A stretch of DNA of 64,000 bases, from assembly GCF_010686705.1 (NCBI RefSeq), contig NZ_JAAGWY010000005.1, forward strand, positions 1 through 64,000. The letters run 5' to 3'. This stretch comes from Leifsonia tongyongensis. GTDB taxonomy: Bacteria; Actinomycetota; Actinomycetes; Actinomycetales; Microbacteriaceae. Numbering within the stretch: position 1 is the stretch's first letter; each line of letters begins with the position of its first letter. A program made the translations under genes and the position numbers. The notes under the pieces were generated by a model. It saw nothing but the letters and a program-made list of their open reading frames with translations. It did no database searches and had not been told where the DNA came from. Below, piece by piece: positions 1 through 8,212 of the stretch.

Positions 1-51
1 GGTCAGCTGCTTGGACACGATCTTCAACACGGCGACACGAGCACGAGACAT
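1..51 (-). CDS. IS481-family transposase, N-terminus only (runs off the left edge)
   Basis: Reading the minus strand from an ATG at 51 gives 17 residues, MSRARVAVLKIVSKQLT, before the window ends. This start resembles the opening of IS481-family DDE transposases, which continue into an HTH that binds the element's ends. Only the first residues are visible, so the catalytic core cannot be checked. The terminal-repeat-like DNA at 140-189 just upstream supports the call. Confidence 0.6.
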   Translation of the reverse strand, partial: MSRARVAVLKIVSKQLT

Positions 52-143
52 AAACCCGACTGTGACGGATGTCCCGACTCATCAGGGACCTATCAACTGT
101 GACCTATCTCCTGAACCCAGACACCTCACTCGCCACCATTGTG

Positions 144-189
144 ATGAGTCGCGACATCGTTCATAGATGAGTCGCGACATCGTTCATAG
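144..189. repeat. Tandem 23-bp direct repeat at the IS end
   Basis: Positions 144-166 and 167-189 are identical, starting ATGAGTCGCGACATC and ending TTCATAG. They may be the terminal repeat plus a second abutting end, or a duplicated transposase binding site. Confidence 0.9.
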
Positions 190-196
190 TTCAAGA

Positions 197-228
197 AGAG
201 TCCGGCCATCGGCCGGGCTCTCTGTTTT
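197..228. terminator. Rho-independent terminator-like hairpin
   Basis: Arms 197-207 and 211-221 pair over 11 bases with one G-T pair and a 3-base loop, and CTGTTTT follows. It would end plus-strand transcription arriving from the insertion-sequence side. Positions 229-346 show no gene or other signal. Confidence 0.6.
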
Positions 229-346
229 GGTCCCGAGAGCGGTCGCGGGCTCGCCGACTTGAGCCAAATCGCGGTCTCTGAAGCGGCGGCGGCACAGCGA
301 TTCGGCTCACGTCGCGCCGGGTTTCAGCCGGTGGGACCATGTTCCT

Positions 347-574
347 ATGGACATTGAACAGTGGTGGCCGAAGCTGAAACCGTCGACACGGCAGTGGCTG
401 ATCGACAACAACGGGGATGCCGTCTCGGCGGAGGTGTTGGAGGAGATCACGCAGGCCGGCGGATCGCCGACGTCCGACGCCTGGTGGGTCGGCGAGAGCG
501 GTCCGTCCGGTTTCTACCTCTCCGACAGCGCCATCGACTGGATCGAAATCAGGGCCAACGACGAAGACGAGTAG
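347..574 (+). CDS. Small hypothetical protein (75 aa)
   Basis: This is a 75-residue acidic protein rich in Trp and Asp/Glu (MDIEQWWPKLK at the start, ANDEDE at the end). It has no signal peptide or membrane segment. The sequence looks like a genuine soluble protein with balanced composition, and the other frames here give Arg-rich translations. I do not recognise a family. It stands alone between the terminator hairpin and the convergent membrane-protein gene at 588-752. Confidence 0.6.
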   Translation: MDIEQWWPKLKPSTRQWLIDNNGDAVSAEVLEEITQAGGSPTSDAWWVGESGPSGFYLSDSAIDWIEIRANDEDE

Positions 575-587
575 GCCGCGCCCCCGT

Positions 588-752
588 CTACGGCTTCCGG
601 GTCGATGAGTTGCGGCGGATCGCCCCGATGACGATGGTGGCGAGCACGAGAACGATGCCGATAATGCCTAGCCACAGCAGGCCCTTGATGGCGAACCCGA
701 CGATCGCAAGGATGATCCACAGGACGACGAGAACGATTACCAGGATGAGCAT
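588..752 (-). CDS. Small hydrophobic membrane protein (54 aa)
   Basis: A 54-residue protein starting MLILVIVLVVLW has two hydrophobic segments (about residues 2-20 and 24-45) and a short basic tail (IRRNSSTRKP). Two-helix miniproteins of this kind are common in Microbacteriaceae and have no known function. The minus-strand frame stays open much further upstream across the inositol-monophosphatase gene. I start at 752 because hydrophobic coding begins there and the upstream part is an antisense reading of another gene. Confidence 0.6.
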   Translation of the reverse strand: MLILVIVLVVLWIILAIVGFAIKGLLWLGIIGIVLVLATIVIGAIRRNSSTRKP

Positions 753-798
753 ACGGCTAACGGTACGCCCACTTGGCCGGCTGTGACAGGCTGGCACC

Positions 799-1611
799 AT
801 GACCGCTGAATCGCAGTTGCTCGACACCGCCACCTCGATCGCACTCCGCGCGGGGGAGCTCGTCAAGCGCAGGCGAAGCGAGGGCGTCGAGATCGCTGCA
901 TCCAAATCGGCTCCGGAGGACATCGTCACGCTCGCGGACCGCGAGTCGGAGCAGTTGATCCGGGATGCTCTGGCCGAGGTGCGTCCCAACGACGGCTTCT
1001 TCGGTGAGGAGTCCGCTGCCGACGCGGGTACCAGCGGCCTGACGTGGGTGGTCGATCCGATCGACGGCACGGTCAACTACGCCTATGACATCCCGGCGTA
1101 CGCGGTCAGCATCGCCGTTGTCGAGGGCGACCCGGACCCTGAGACGTGGCGCACGCTCGCTGGTGTGGTCGTGAATCCGGCGATCGGTGAGGTCTTCACG
1201 GCGACGACTGGCGGCGGGGCTTACCTGAACGGCCGCGCGCTCCGGGTGCGGACAGGCGTGGAGCTGCCGCTCGCGCTGATCGGTACCGGGTTCTCGTACT
1301 CGGCGGAATTGCGGGTGCGGCAGGCCGCGGTCGTCGGTGGACTCATCGACCAGGTGCGGGACATCCGCCGGATCGGTTCCGCCGCACTCGATCTCTGCTC
1401 GATCGCGGCCGGCCGGCTCGACGGATTCTACGAGCGGATGCTCAACCCGTGGGATCACGCAGCGGGCGCCCTGATCGCACGTGAGGCCGGTGCCAGGGTG
1501 GGGGGTCTCGCCGGCGCCCTCGAGAGCAAGGAGCTGGTGATCGCCGCCGAGGACGGCCTTTTCACCCGTCTCGAAGTGGTACTCGCGTCGTTGGGTGTCC
1601 TCGACGACTGA
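799..1611 (+). CDS. Inositol monophosphatase family protein
   Basis: The 270-residue length is typical for this Mg2+-dependent sugar-phosphatase family (inositol-1-phosphatase, histidinol-phosphatase and FBPase-like members). Metal ligands are visible: GEES at about residues 69-72, the signature DPIDGT at 86-91, and WDHAAG near residue 218 that completes the third site. The substrate could be inositol 1-phosphate for phosphatidylinositol synthesis or histidinol phosphate. The sequence alone does not decide, and no histidine or inositol genes are adjacent. It appears monocistronic. Confidence 0.88.
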   Translation: MTAESQLLDTATSIALRAGELVKRRRSEGVEIAASKSAPEDIVTLADRESEQLIRDALAEVRPNDGFFGEESAADAGTSGLTWVVDPIDGTVNYAYDIPAYAVSIAVVEGDPDPETWRTLAGVVVNPAIGEVFTATTGGGAYLNGRALRVRTGVELPLALIGTGFSYSAELRVRQAAVVGGLIDQVRDIRRIGSAALDLCSIAAGRLDGFYERMLNPWDHAAGALIAREAGARVGGLAGALESKELVIAAEDGLFTRLEVVLASLGVLDD

Positions 1612-1649
1612 ACTGGGAGGATGGCTGCCGGGGCGATAGGAGTCTTCGA

Positions 1650-2099
1650 GTGAATTCGGGTGCGAAGCGGAAGCGGCCGTGGATTCGCGTCACGGCGATC
1701 GTGACGGTTGCCGTCGCGGTTCAGGTCGGCGCGTTTCTGATTTTGTTCGCTTCGTTATCTGATTTGCCGCCCGCCGAGCAAGGACCAGCCGTCTCGTCTG
1801 GAGTTCAAACAGACAAGACGCTCGCCTCTTTTGATTCGAACAGCGAGCCCGCGTTTGCCAAACTCTATCCCCGAGAATCTCAGAGCGATCGGGAGCAGGT
1901 TTGGGATCATTGTGCGGCCGTCTCAGCCCAAGGTCGCGTCAACGTACCCGCCGAGGCAGCCAGCCCGTCACACACTCGGGTCGTTCTCGATGGGTTCGCC
2001 AAGAACGACCCGCGCAAGAAGGCGAGCTGCACATTCTGGTTGACCTGGGAAACAGGCACCGGGTCCGGTTATTGGTATATCGCTTGGCAGCGCACATAG
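1650..2099 (+). CDS. Hypothetical membrane-anchored protein (149 aa)
   Basis: A GTG start is followed by a basic stretch (NSGAKRKRPW) and one hydrophobic segment at about residues 12-33. Then comes an extracytoplasmic domain with two Cys (WDHCAAVS and KASCTFWLTW) that could form a disulfide. The segment has no lipobox, so it is probably an uncleaved signal anchor. No family is recognised. It follows the phosphatase by about 40 bp and could be cotranscribed with it. Confidence 0.6.
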   Translation: MNSGAKRKRPWIRVTAIVTVAVAVQVGAFLILFASLSDLPPAEQGPAVSSGVQTDKTLASFDSNSEPAFAKLYPRESQSDREQVWDHCAAVSAQGRVNVPAEAASPSHTRVVLDGFAKNDPRKKASCTFWLTWETGTGSGYWYIAWQRT

Positions 2100-2126
2100 A
2101 GCGCTCCCCGCAGGGTCGGCGTTCGT

Positions 2127-2211
2127 AATTCAGGAGTTCGTGCATCCGATCGGGCCGAAACGGTCGGTTTCGGGCCGTCCCAGCCAGTTTGAGCGTGGAA
2201 ACTCCTGAATT
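2127..2211. repeat. Intergenic inverted repeat
   Basis: Arms AATTCAGGAGTT (2127-2138) and AACTCCTGAATT (2200-2211) are perfect complements separated by 61 bp. It lies between convergent genes (the one ending at 2099 and the alpha-glucosidase ending at 2249). It could be a bidirectional terminator or a REP-like palindrome. No T-tract is visible. Confidence 0.7.
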
Positions 2212-2248
2212 GTGAACACGGTACGCCCCACCACGAGCGGGACGTGCG

Positions 2249-3982
2249 TCAGACCAGCCAGGCGGTCGTGTCGGTCGGGAGCGTGCGCCCGGTGAGCGGC
2301 TCGCTGGCGAGCACGATGTCGCCGGCGGGCAGCTCCACCGGCTCAGCACCGAGGTTCGCGATCACGGTCAGGCCGCCGTTGCGGAACGCGACGACGTCGG
2401 GCCCGAAGCCGTCGAGCCATTCGATCGTGCCGAATCCGAGATTCCGTTCGCGGCGCACAGCCAGGGCGGTCGTGTACATCGACAGTGTCGACGCCGGGTC
2501 GCCCTGCTGCACATCGCGTGCGTACCGCGCCCATTCGGCCGGCTGGGGGAGCCAGCTCGCGGCGGTCGGTCCGAAACCGTAGGAGGGGCCGGCCGCTTCC
2601 CACGGAATCGGCACACGGCATCCGTCGCGCCCGTAACGCTCGCCGTTGGTGCGGAACCAGGTCGGGTCCTGGCGCGCCGAATCGGGCAGGTCGATGACTT
2701 CGGGGAGCCCCAGCTCTTCGCCCTGGAACAGGTAGCTCGAGCCCGGCAGAGGCAGCATGAGGGCGGTCGCCGCGCGAGCGCGTCGAAGACCGAGCGCCTC
2801 ATCGGGGCGACCGGGAGTCTTCGGTCCGATTCCGTGACCCTGGAGGTTCTCGCCGGTGAGGGCGAGCCGGGTCGCGTGACGGACTACATCGTGGTTGGAC
2901 AGCACCCAGGTGCTCGGGGCGCCGACCGTGGCGAATGCCGAGATCGAATGGTCGACGACGGAACGCAGTTCGGCGGCCGACCAGGGCGTCTCCAGGTATT
3001 CGAAGTTGAAGGCCTGCTGCATCTCGTCGGGGCGCACCCAGCGAGCCAGCTTCTCGAGCGGCTCGACCCACGCCTCTGCGCAGAGAACACGATCGTTGTC
3101 GTACTCCTCGAGCACCTCGTGCCATTCGCGGTAGATCTCGTGCACGCCATCCTGTGCCCAATACGGCGCCGTCGGCGGCTCGGAGCTGATGCCGGGCTCG
3201 AGGGTAGCGGTGCCGCCGCCCATGCTGCCGCTCTCCGCCGGCGGGGTGTAGTCGGGCAGGCCGGCGGCCTTGATCATGCCGTGGGCGACGTCGACACGGA
3301 AGCCGTCGACGCCGCGGTCGAGCCAGAACCGGAGGATTCCACGGAACTGTTCGCGAACCCACGGGTTCTGCCAGTTCAGGTCCGGCTGCGACGTGTCGAA
3401 GAGGTGCAGGTACCACTGGCCGGGGGTGCCGTCGGGCTCGGTGACGCGGGTCCAGGCCGATCCGCCGAAGACGGACTCCCAGTTGTTGGGCGGCAGCTCA
3501 CCGGATGCGCCACGGCCGTCGCGGAACAGATAGACCTCGCGCTCCGGGCTGCCCGGCTTCGCTGCGAGGGCGGCCTGGAACCACGGGTGGTCGCTGGAGG
3601 AGTGGTTGGGGACGATGTCGACGATCACGCGGAGGCCCAGGCGGTGGGATGCGGCGAGCATCGCGTCGAAGTCGGCCAGCGTTCCGAAGATGGGGTCGAC
3701 GTCGCAGTAGTCGGACACGTCGTAGCCGGCGTCGCGCTGAGGGGAGGTCTGGAAGGGGGAGAGCCAGACTGCGTCGACGCCGAGGTCGCGGAGCGCAGGC
3801 AACCGGCGGGTGATCCCTGCGAGGTCGCCGAGCCCGTCACCGTCGGAGTCCGCGAACGACCGCGGGTAGACCTGGTAGATGACGGCGGAACGCCACCATT
3901 CGCGGCCCTGCGTGGGCGTGGAAGGCACACGGGTCTCGAGTGCCGACTCAGTCGGTTCAGAAATGACGATGGTCGAGTTCAA
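2249..3982 (-). CDS. Alpha-glucosidase (GH13, oligo-1,6-glucosidase/maltase type)
   Basis: This cytoplasmic glycoside hydrolase splits maltose and short maltodextrins to glucose. It has 577 residues, usual for the subgroup. The (beta/alpha)8 core starts at WWRSAVIYQVYPRSF (about residue 29). Catalytic residues are visible: nucleophile D231 in DGFRVD, acid/base E303 in CAEAW, and transition-state stabiliser D365 in LSNHD. The start is TTG at 3982, with GAGGA about 8 bases upstream. It is divergent from malE-malF-malG, and the shared gap carries two LacI/MalR-type operators, so the two sides are probably co-induced by maltodextrins. Confidence 0.93.
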   Translation of the reverse strand: MNSTIVISEPTESALETRVPSTPTQGREWWRSAVIYQVYPRSFADSDGDGLGDLAGITRRLPALRDLGVDAVWLSPFQTSPQRDAGYDVSDYCDVDPIFGTLADFDAMLAASHRLGLRVIVDIVPNHSSSDHPWFQAALAAKPGSPEREVYLFRDGRGASGELPPNNWESVFGGSAWTRVTEPDGTPGQWYLHLFDTSQPDLNWQNPWVREQFRGILRFWLDRGVDGFRVDVAHGMIKAAGLPDYTPPAESGSMGGGTATLEPGISSEPPTAPYWAQDGVHEIYREWHEVLEEYDNDRVLCAEAWVEPLEKLARWVRPDEMQQAFNFEYLETPWSAAELRSVVDHSISAFATVGAPSTWVLSNHDVVRHATRLALTGENLQGHGIGPKTPGRPDEALGLRRARAATALMLPLPGSSYLFQGEELGLPEVIDLPDSARQDPTWFRTNGERYGRDGCRVPIPWEAAGPSYGFGPTAASWLPQPAEWARYARDVQQGDPASTLSMYTTALAVRRERNLGFGTIEWLDGFGPDVVAFRNGGLTVIANLGAEPVELPAGDIVLASEPLTGRTLPTDTTAWLV

Positions 3983-4094
3983 AGGGGTCCTCAGTCGTTC
4001 GGTGGGCGCAACGTTGAGCTCGAAATCTGTCGTAGACGTTCGATGTTAGCGCGCGTGAGCTGCCCGGAAGCTGAATTGCGAAATGTAACAATCG

Positions 4095-4108
4095 TGCAAA
4101 CGCTTCCA
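4095..4108. promoter_or_regulatory. LacI/MalR-type operator on the alpha-glucosidase side
   Basis: TGCAAACGCTTCCA is a LacI-family half-palindrome with the central CG typical of MalR and CcpA-like sites. Its reverse complement matches the second copy at 4226-4239 in 13 of 14 positions. It lies about 113 bp upstream of the alpha-glucosidase start. Confidence 0.75.
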
Positions 4109-4225
4109 CGAATGACGATACACGACGGGCCGGAATTGACCGCAAAACCCCGCCAAACCGCTCAAATCCAGATGAATACAAGGAATTTCAGGCTAATTGC
4201 ATAAGTGCAATCCACTTGCTATAAC

Positions 4226-4239
4226 TGGAAGCGCTTGCA
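4226..4239. promoter_or_regulatory. LacI/MalR-type operator on the malE side
   Basis: TGGAAGCGCTTGCA lies about 80 bp upstream of malE and nearly mirrors the site at 4095-4108. The pair brackets the divergent promoter region. No LacI-type regulator gene is next to this locus, so the repressor must be encoded elsewhere. Confidence 0.78.
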
Positions 4240-4319
4240 CAAAAGCGTCTGGGAGAACGGTCTCTCGCCACTATCGGGGGCGACCTTTCTCCGGAACATC
4301 ACAGAAGAAAGGCACACCA

Positions 4320-5573
4320 ATGAAGGTGACCAAACGGTCCTGGGTAGGGATCGCCGCCCTGGCCGCCACCGCGGTCGCGGCTACCGCACTCGCCGGATGC
4401 TCGTCGAACACCTCGGGAGAAGACCTCTCCAAGGGCTCGCAGACGCTGACCCTGTGGGTCGACACGCAGCGCGCGCCCGCACTCAAGGAGGTTGCGGCGC
4501 AGTTCAAGAAGGACACGGGCGTGACCGTGAAGCTCGTCGTCAAGGACTTCGCGAACGTCGACAAGGACTTCATCAGCCAGGTCCCCACCGGCAAGGGCCC
4601 GGACATGATCGTCTCGCCCCACGACAAGCTCGGCGCCTACGTGCAGAACGGCGTCGTCGCGCCCCTGCAGCTCGGCGACAAGGAGAAGGACTTCGCCAAG
4701 GTCGCCGTCCAGGCGGTCACGTACGACGGAAACGTCTACGGCCTCCCGTACTCGATCGAGAACATCGCGCTGATCCGTAACACCGCTCTCGCCCCGACCG
4801 CCGCGAAGACCTTCGACGATGTTCTCGCCGAGGGCAAGGCTGCGGTCAACGCCGGCAAGGCCAAGTACTCGTTCCTGCTCGGCCTCGACCCCAAGCAGGG
4901 CGACCCGTACCACATGTACCCGCTCCAGACCTCGTTCGGCTCGTCCGTCTTCGCACAGAAGGCCGACGGCAGCTACGACGCGTCGAAGCTCACCCTGGGC
5001 GACCCGGCAGGCGTTGCGTTCGCCACCGCCGTCAAGAAGTGGGGCCAGGAGGGCGTCCTGAACCCGAACATCACGGGCGACATCGCGCTCGACGCCTTCA
5101 CCAAGGGGAAGTCGGCGTTCTACCTCACCGGTCCGTGGAACGTGCCTGCCATCAAGCAGGCGGGTATCAAGTACTCGATCGACGCCCTTCCCTCCGCGGG
5201 CGGCCAGGACGCGAAGCCGTTCCTCGGTGTGAACGCGTTCTTCATCAGCTCGAAGAGCAAGAACAAGGTCGCTGCGACCAAGTTCCTCGTCGACTACCTC
5301 GGCACCGACGCGGTCCAGGAGCAGCTGTACAAGGTCGGCGGCCGTCCGCCGGCGCTCACCAGCGCCTACGACGCCGTCGCGAAGACCGACGCCGACATCA
5401 AGTCGTTCGGTGACATCGGTCTGAACGGTGTCCCGATGCCGGCCATCCCCGAGATGGCCTCTGTCTGGGCCGACTGGGGTGGAGCCGAGCTCCAGCTCAT
5501 CAAGGGCGACGGCGACCCCGCAACCGTGTGGAACACGGCCGTCACCAACATCCAGGCGAAGATCAAGGGCTGA
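4320..5573 (+). CDS. malE: Maltose/maltodextrin ABC transporter substrate-binding lipoprotein
   Basis: A 417-residue solute-binding protein captures maltodextrins outside the membrane for MalF and MalG. The start at 4320 follows GAAGAAAGG, and a signal peptide (MKVTKRSWVG, then a hydrophobic run) ends at lipobox LAGC, with Cys near residue 24 as the lipidated residue. The mature part has family-1 sugar-binding features such as GKGPDMIV and FYLTGPWN. The frame is open further upstream to 4197, but that stretch overlaps the operator and lacks coding character. It is first in malEFG-amylase. The ATPase is not in the window and is probably a shared MsiK-type protein. Confidence 0.93.
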   Translation: MKVTKRSWVGIAALAATAVAATALAGCSSNTSGEDLSKGSQTLTLWVDTQRAPALKEVAAQFKKDTGVTVKLVVKDFANVDKDFISQVPTGKGPDMIVSPHDKLGAYVQNGVVAPLQLGDKEKDFAKVAVQAVTYDGNVYGLPYSIENIALIRNTALAPTAAKTFDDVLAEGKAAVNAGKAKYSFLLGLDPKQGDPYHMYPLQTSFGSSVFAQKADGSYDASKLTLGDPAGVAFATAVKKWGQEGVLNPNITGDIALDAFTKGKSAFYLTGPWNVPAIKQAGIKYSIDALPSAGGQDAKPFLGVNAFFISSKSKNKVAATKFLVDYLGTDAVQEQLYKVGGRPPALTSAYDAVAKTDADIKSFGDIGLNGVPMPAIPEMASVWADWGGAELQLIKGDGDPATVWNTAVTNIQAKIKG

Positions 5574-5641
5574 GCCCTCGTCGCCGGGCCGGGGTCGCGC
5601 ACGTCGCGGCCCCGGCCTCCGCACGAAATCACAGGAGCACC

Positions 5642-7336
5642 ATGACGAACGACGACGATCGTGTCGACACTCTCGACCCCGCGGATGAGGTCGCAGTCGA
5701 CCCGGGAACCGCGCGCTCGACGGGCGGGCCGGCCCCCCGCATCCGCCCCCAGAGGCCGGCGAAGCCGGAACGAGCCGCAGAGCGGGAGCGGAGCGGATCG
5801 AACGGTCTCGGCGGCCTGATCGCGAAGATCGTCCTCCTCGGGCTCCTCGACGCTTTCGCCGTCTGGACCGTCTTCGTGATGGTGGGACTCCACATGTGGA
5901 TCCCGGTCGGCGTGACCGTGCTCGTCACGGGCGTCATCAACTGGATCTACCTCGGCCGCAGCAAGCGGCTCCCTGCGAAGTATCTCGCCCCTGGCGTCTT
6001 CTTCCTCCTGCTCTTCCAGGTGTTCGTCGTCGTCTTCAGCGGCTACATCGCGTTCACGAACTACAGCGACGGGCACAACAGCACGAAAGAGGATGCGGTC
6101 GCATCCATCTCCAGTGCGGGCGCCAAGCGCGTCCCCGACTCTCCCGCCTACCAGCTGAGCGTGGTGCAGCGCGGCGCCCCCCTCTACCTGCTGGTGACCG
6201 CGCCCGACGGCACGGCCTCGATCGGTACGACCAACCAGCCGCTCAAGCCGGTCACGAACGCGGAGAAGGATTCGACCGGACGCGCGACCGGGGTTCCCGG
6301 CTACCGCAGCCTCAACCTCTCGCGGGTACTCGACCAGCAGGATGCGATCACCTCGCTCAAGGTCCCGGTCTCGAGCAACCCCAACGACGGCTTCCTCCGC
6401 ACGGACGACGCGAGCACCGCGTACGTGTACAAATCCGACCTCACCTACGACGCGAAGGCCGACACCTTCACGGACACGGACGGAATCGTCTATGCCGACA
6501 ACGGCAAGGGCGAGTTCCAGCAGGTCGGCGGCACCAAGACTCTCAGCCCCGGCTGGAAGGTCGACGTCGGGTTCCAGAACTTCGTGAAGGCCTTCACCAA
6601 TCCGCAACTCGCCGGGCCGTTGTGGAAGGTGATCATCTGGACCTTCGTCTTCGCCTTCCTCTCGGTGGCGACCACCTTCGCACTCGGCCTGTTCCTCGCC
6701 ATGGTGCTCAACCATCCGCGGCTCCGCGGCAAGAAGATCTACCGCGTTCTCGTGATCCTGCCGTACGCCTTCCCTGCCTTTCTTTCGGGTCTCGTCTGGG
6801 CCGGCCTCCTCAACCCGGAGTTCGGTTTCGTGAACCAGGTGCTCCTCGGCGGGGCGCAGATTCCGTGGCTGACCGACCCGTGGCTGGCGCGGCTCAGCGT
6901 CATCGGGGTCAACCTGTGGCTCGGCTACCCGTACATGTTCCTCGTCTGCACGGGCGCGCTGCAGTCGCTGCCCGAAGAGGTGGACGAGGCGGCGCGCGTC
7001 GACGGAGCGAGCCCGTGGAGGATCTTCCGCTCGATCAAGCTTCCCCTGCTGCTCGTCTCGGTCGCGCCTCTGCTCATCGCGTCATTCGCGTTCAACTTCA
7101 ACAACTTCAACGTGATCTACATGCTCACCCGAGGCTGGCCGCGCTTCACCGACACGACTCTCGACATCGGATCGACCGACCTGCTGATCACGATGGTCTA
7201 CAAGGTCGCGTTCGGTCAGGGCGGCGTCCGTGACTACGGACTCGCCAGCGCGCTGTCGATCCTCATCTTCATCCTGATCGCGATCATCTCGATCATCGCG
7301 TTCCGCAAGACCAAGGCCCTCGAGGAGATCAACTGA
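5642..7336 (+). CDS. malF: Maltose ABC transporter permease (MalF)
   Basis: A 564-residue inner-membrane permease. After a charged cytoplasmic N-tail (about 60 residues) come transmembrane segments at about residues 60-115, a long extracytoplasmic domain (about 145-320) as in MalF, and the C-terminal permease core. The EAA loop that contacts the ATPase is visible as EEVDEAARVDGAS. ATG at 5642 is chosen for the AGGAGC upstream and because the earlier in-frame Met overlaps the end of malE. Its stop overlaps the malG start (TGATG). Confidence 0.93.
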   Translation: MTNDDDRVDTLDPADEVAVDPGTARSTGGPAPRIRPQRPAKPERAAERERSGSNGLGGLIAKIVLLGLLDAFAVWTVFVMVGLHMWIPVGVTVLVTGVINWIYLGRSKRLPAKYLAPGVFFLLLFQVFVVVFSGYIAFTNYSDGHNSTKEDAVASISSAGAKRVPDSPAYQLSVVQRGAPLYLLVTAPDGTASIGTTNQPLKPVTNAEKDSTGRATGVPGYRSLNLSRVLDQQDAITSLKVPVSSNPNDGFLRTDDASTAYVYKSDLTYDAKADTFTDTDGIVYADNGKGEFQQVGGTKTLSPGWKVDVGFQNFVKAFTNPQLAGPLWKVIIWTFVFAFLSVATTFALGLFLAMVLNHPRLRGKKIYRVLVILPYAFPAFLSGLVWAGLLNPEFGFVNQVLLGGAQIPWLTDPWLARLSVIGVNLWLGYPYMFLVCTGALQSLPEEVDEAARVDGASPWRIFRSIKLPLLLVSVAPLLIASFAFNFNNFNVIYMLTRGWPRFTDTTLDIGSTDLLITMVYKVAFGQGGVRDYGLASALSILIFILIAIISIIAFRKTKALEEIN

Positions 7337-8208
7337 TGAACAGGAAGAGGCCGTTCAACTTCGTCCGCTGGTTCGCCGACACCGGCTGGCGTCACCTCGT
7401 CGGCATCGCCCTCGTCGTCGTGGCCGTCTTCCCGCTGCTGTACGTGCTGAGCGCATCCCTCAATCCGGGCGGTTCGCTCGTCGGGTCGAACGCGTTGTTC
7501 TCGACCATCGACCCCCAGAACTACGTCGCGCTGTTCACCAACCCCGACCAGCCGTTCGCCCTGTGGTTCCTCAACTCGATGGTCATCGGCGCGGTGACGG
7601 GGGTGTGCACCGTGTTCCTCGGCGCCATGGCCGCCTACGCGTTCTCGCGGATGCGCTTCCGGGGCCGCCGCATCGGACTGCTCTCGCTCATGCTGATCCA
7701 GATGTTCCCGCAGTTCCTGGCGGTGGTCGCGATCTTCCTGCTGCTGTCGGCGATCTCTGATGTGTTCCCGGCGCTCGGCCTCGGAAGCCAGCTCGGTCTC
7801 ATCCTCGTCTACCTCGGCGGCGCACTCGGTGTGAACACTTACCTCATGTACGGGTTCTTCAACACGGTCCCGGTGTCGATCGACGAAGCGGCGAAACTCG
7901 ACGGCGCGAGCCACGCGCAGATCTTCTTCAGCATCATCCTCCGGCTGGTCGCACCGATCCTCGCGGTCGTCGGCCTGCTGTCGTTCATCGCGTCCACGGG
8001 GGAGTACGTGATCGCGAGCGTCGTCCTCACCGACCCGTCGAGCCAGACGCTCGCGGTCGGTCTGTACACCTTCGTGTCGCAGCAGTTCTCGAACAACTGG
8101 AGCATCTTCGCCGCCGGTGCGGTGCTCGCCGCGCTGCCCGTCGTCGCCCTGTTCCTGGCGCTGCAGAAATACATTGTTGGCGGATTGACCGCAGGTTCGG
8201 TTAAGTAG
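7336..8208 (+). CDS. malG: Maltose ABC transporter permease (MalG)
   Basis: A 290-residue partner of MalF with six hydrophobic segments and the EAA loop VSIDEAAKLDGAS. It ends with the family-typical GGLTAGSVK, which in MalG homologues contacts the ATPase. It is translationally coupled to malF by overlap and lies 4 bp ahead of the amylase gene, so all are one operon. Confidence 0.94.
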   Translation: MNRKRPFNFVRWFADTGWRHLVGIALVVVAVFPLLYVLSASLNPGGSLVGSNALFSTIDPQNYVALFTNPDQPFALWFLNSMVIGAVTGVCTVFLGAMAAYAFSRMRFRGRRIGLLSLMLIQMFPQFLAVVAIFLLLSAISDVFPALGLGSQLGLILVYLGGALGVNTYLMYGFFNTVPVSIDEAAKLDGASHAQIFFSIILRLVAPILAVVGLLSFIASTGEYVIASVVLTDPSSQTLAVGLYTFVSQQFSNNWSIFAAGAVLAALPVVALFLALQKYIVGGLTAGSVK

Positions 8209-8212
8209 GCAT

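Larger units (their letters stand above)
1..189 (-). mobile_element. End of an IS481-like insertion sequence
   Basis: The transposase start at 51 is followed outward by about 140 bp of non-coding DNA ending in two abutting 23-bp copies (144-189). A related inverted version lies at about 58-85 (gatgtcccgactcatca against tgatgagtcgcgacatc), next to the transposase start. This layout fits a transposase promoter followed by the terminal repeat of the element. The exact outer boundary is not certain, because two copies of the repeat sit next to each other. Confidence 0.5.

Noticed and set aside
588-1076. 162-codon minus-strand frame overlapping the phosphatase gene
   Set aside because: Only the last 54 codons look like a protein; the rest is antisense to a clear enzyme gene.
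2834-4204. 456-codon plus-strand frame opposite the alpha-glucosidase
   Set aside because: Mirror frame of a high-GC gene; its translation is Gly/Val/Glu/Arg-rich without motifs, and the minus-strand protein has all GH13 catalytic residues.
4299-5624. Long minus-strand frame opposite malE
   Set aside because: Arg/Val/Gly/Asp-rich mirror frame; malE has a signal peptide and family motifs.
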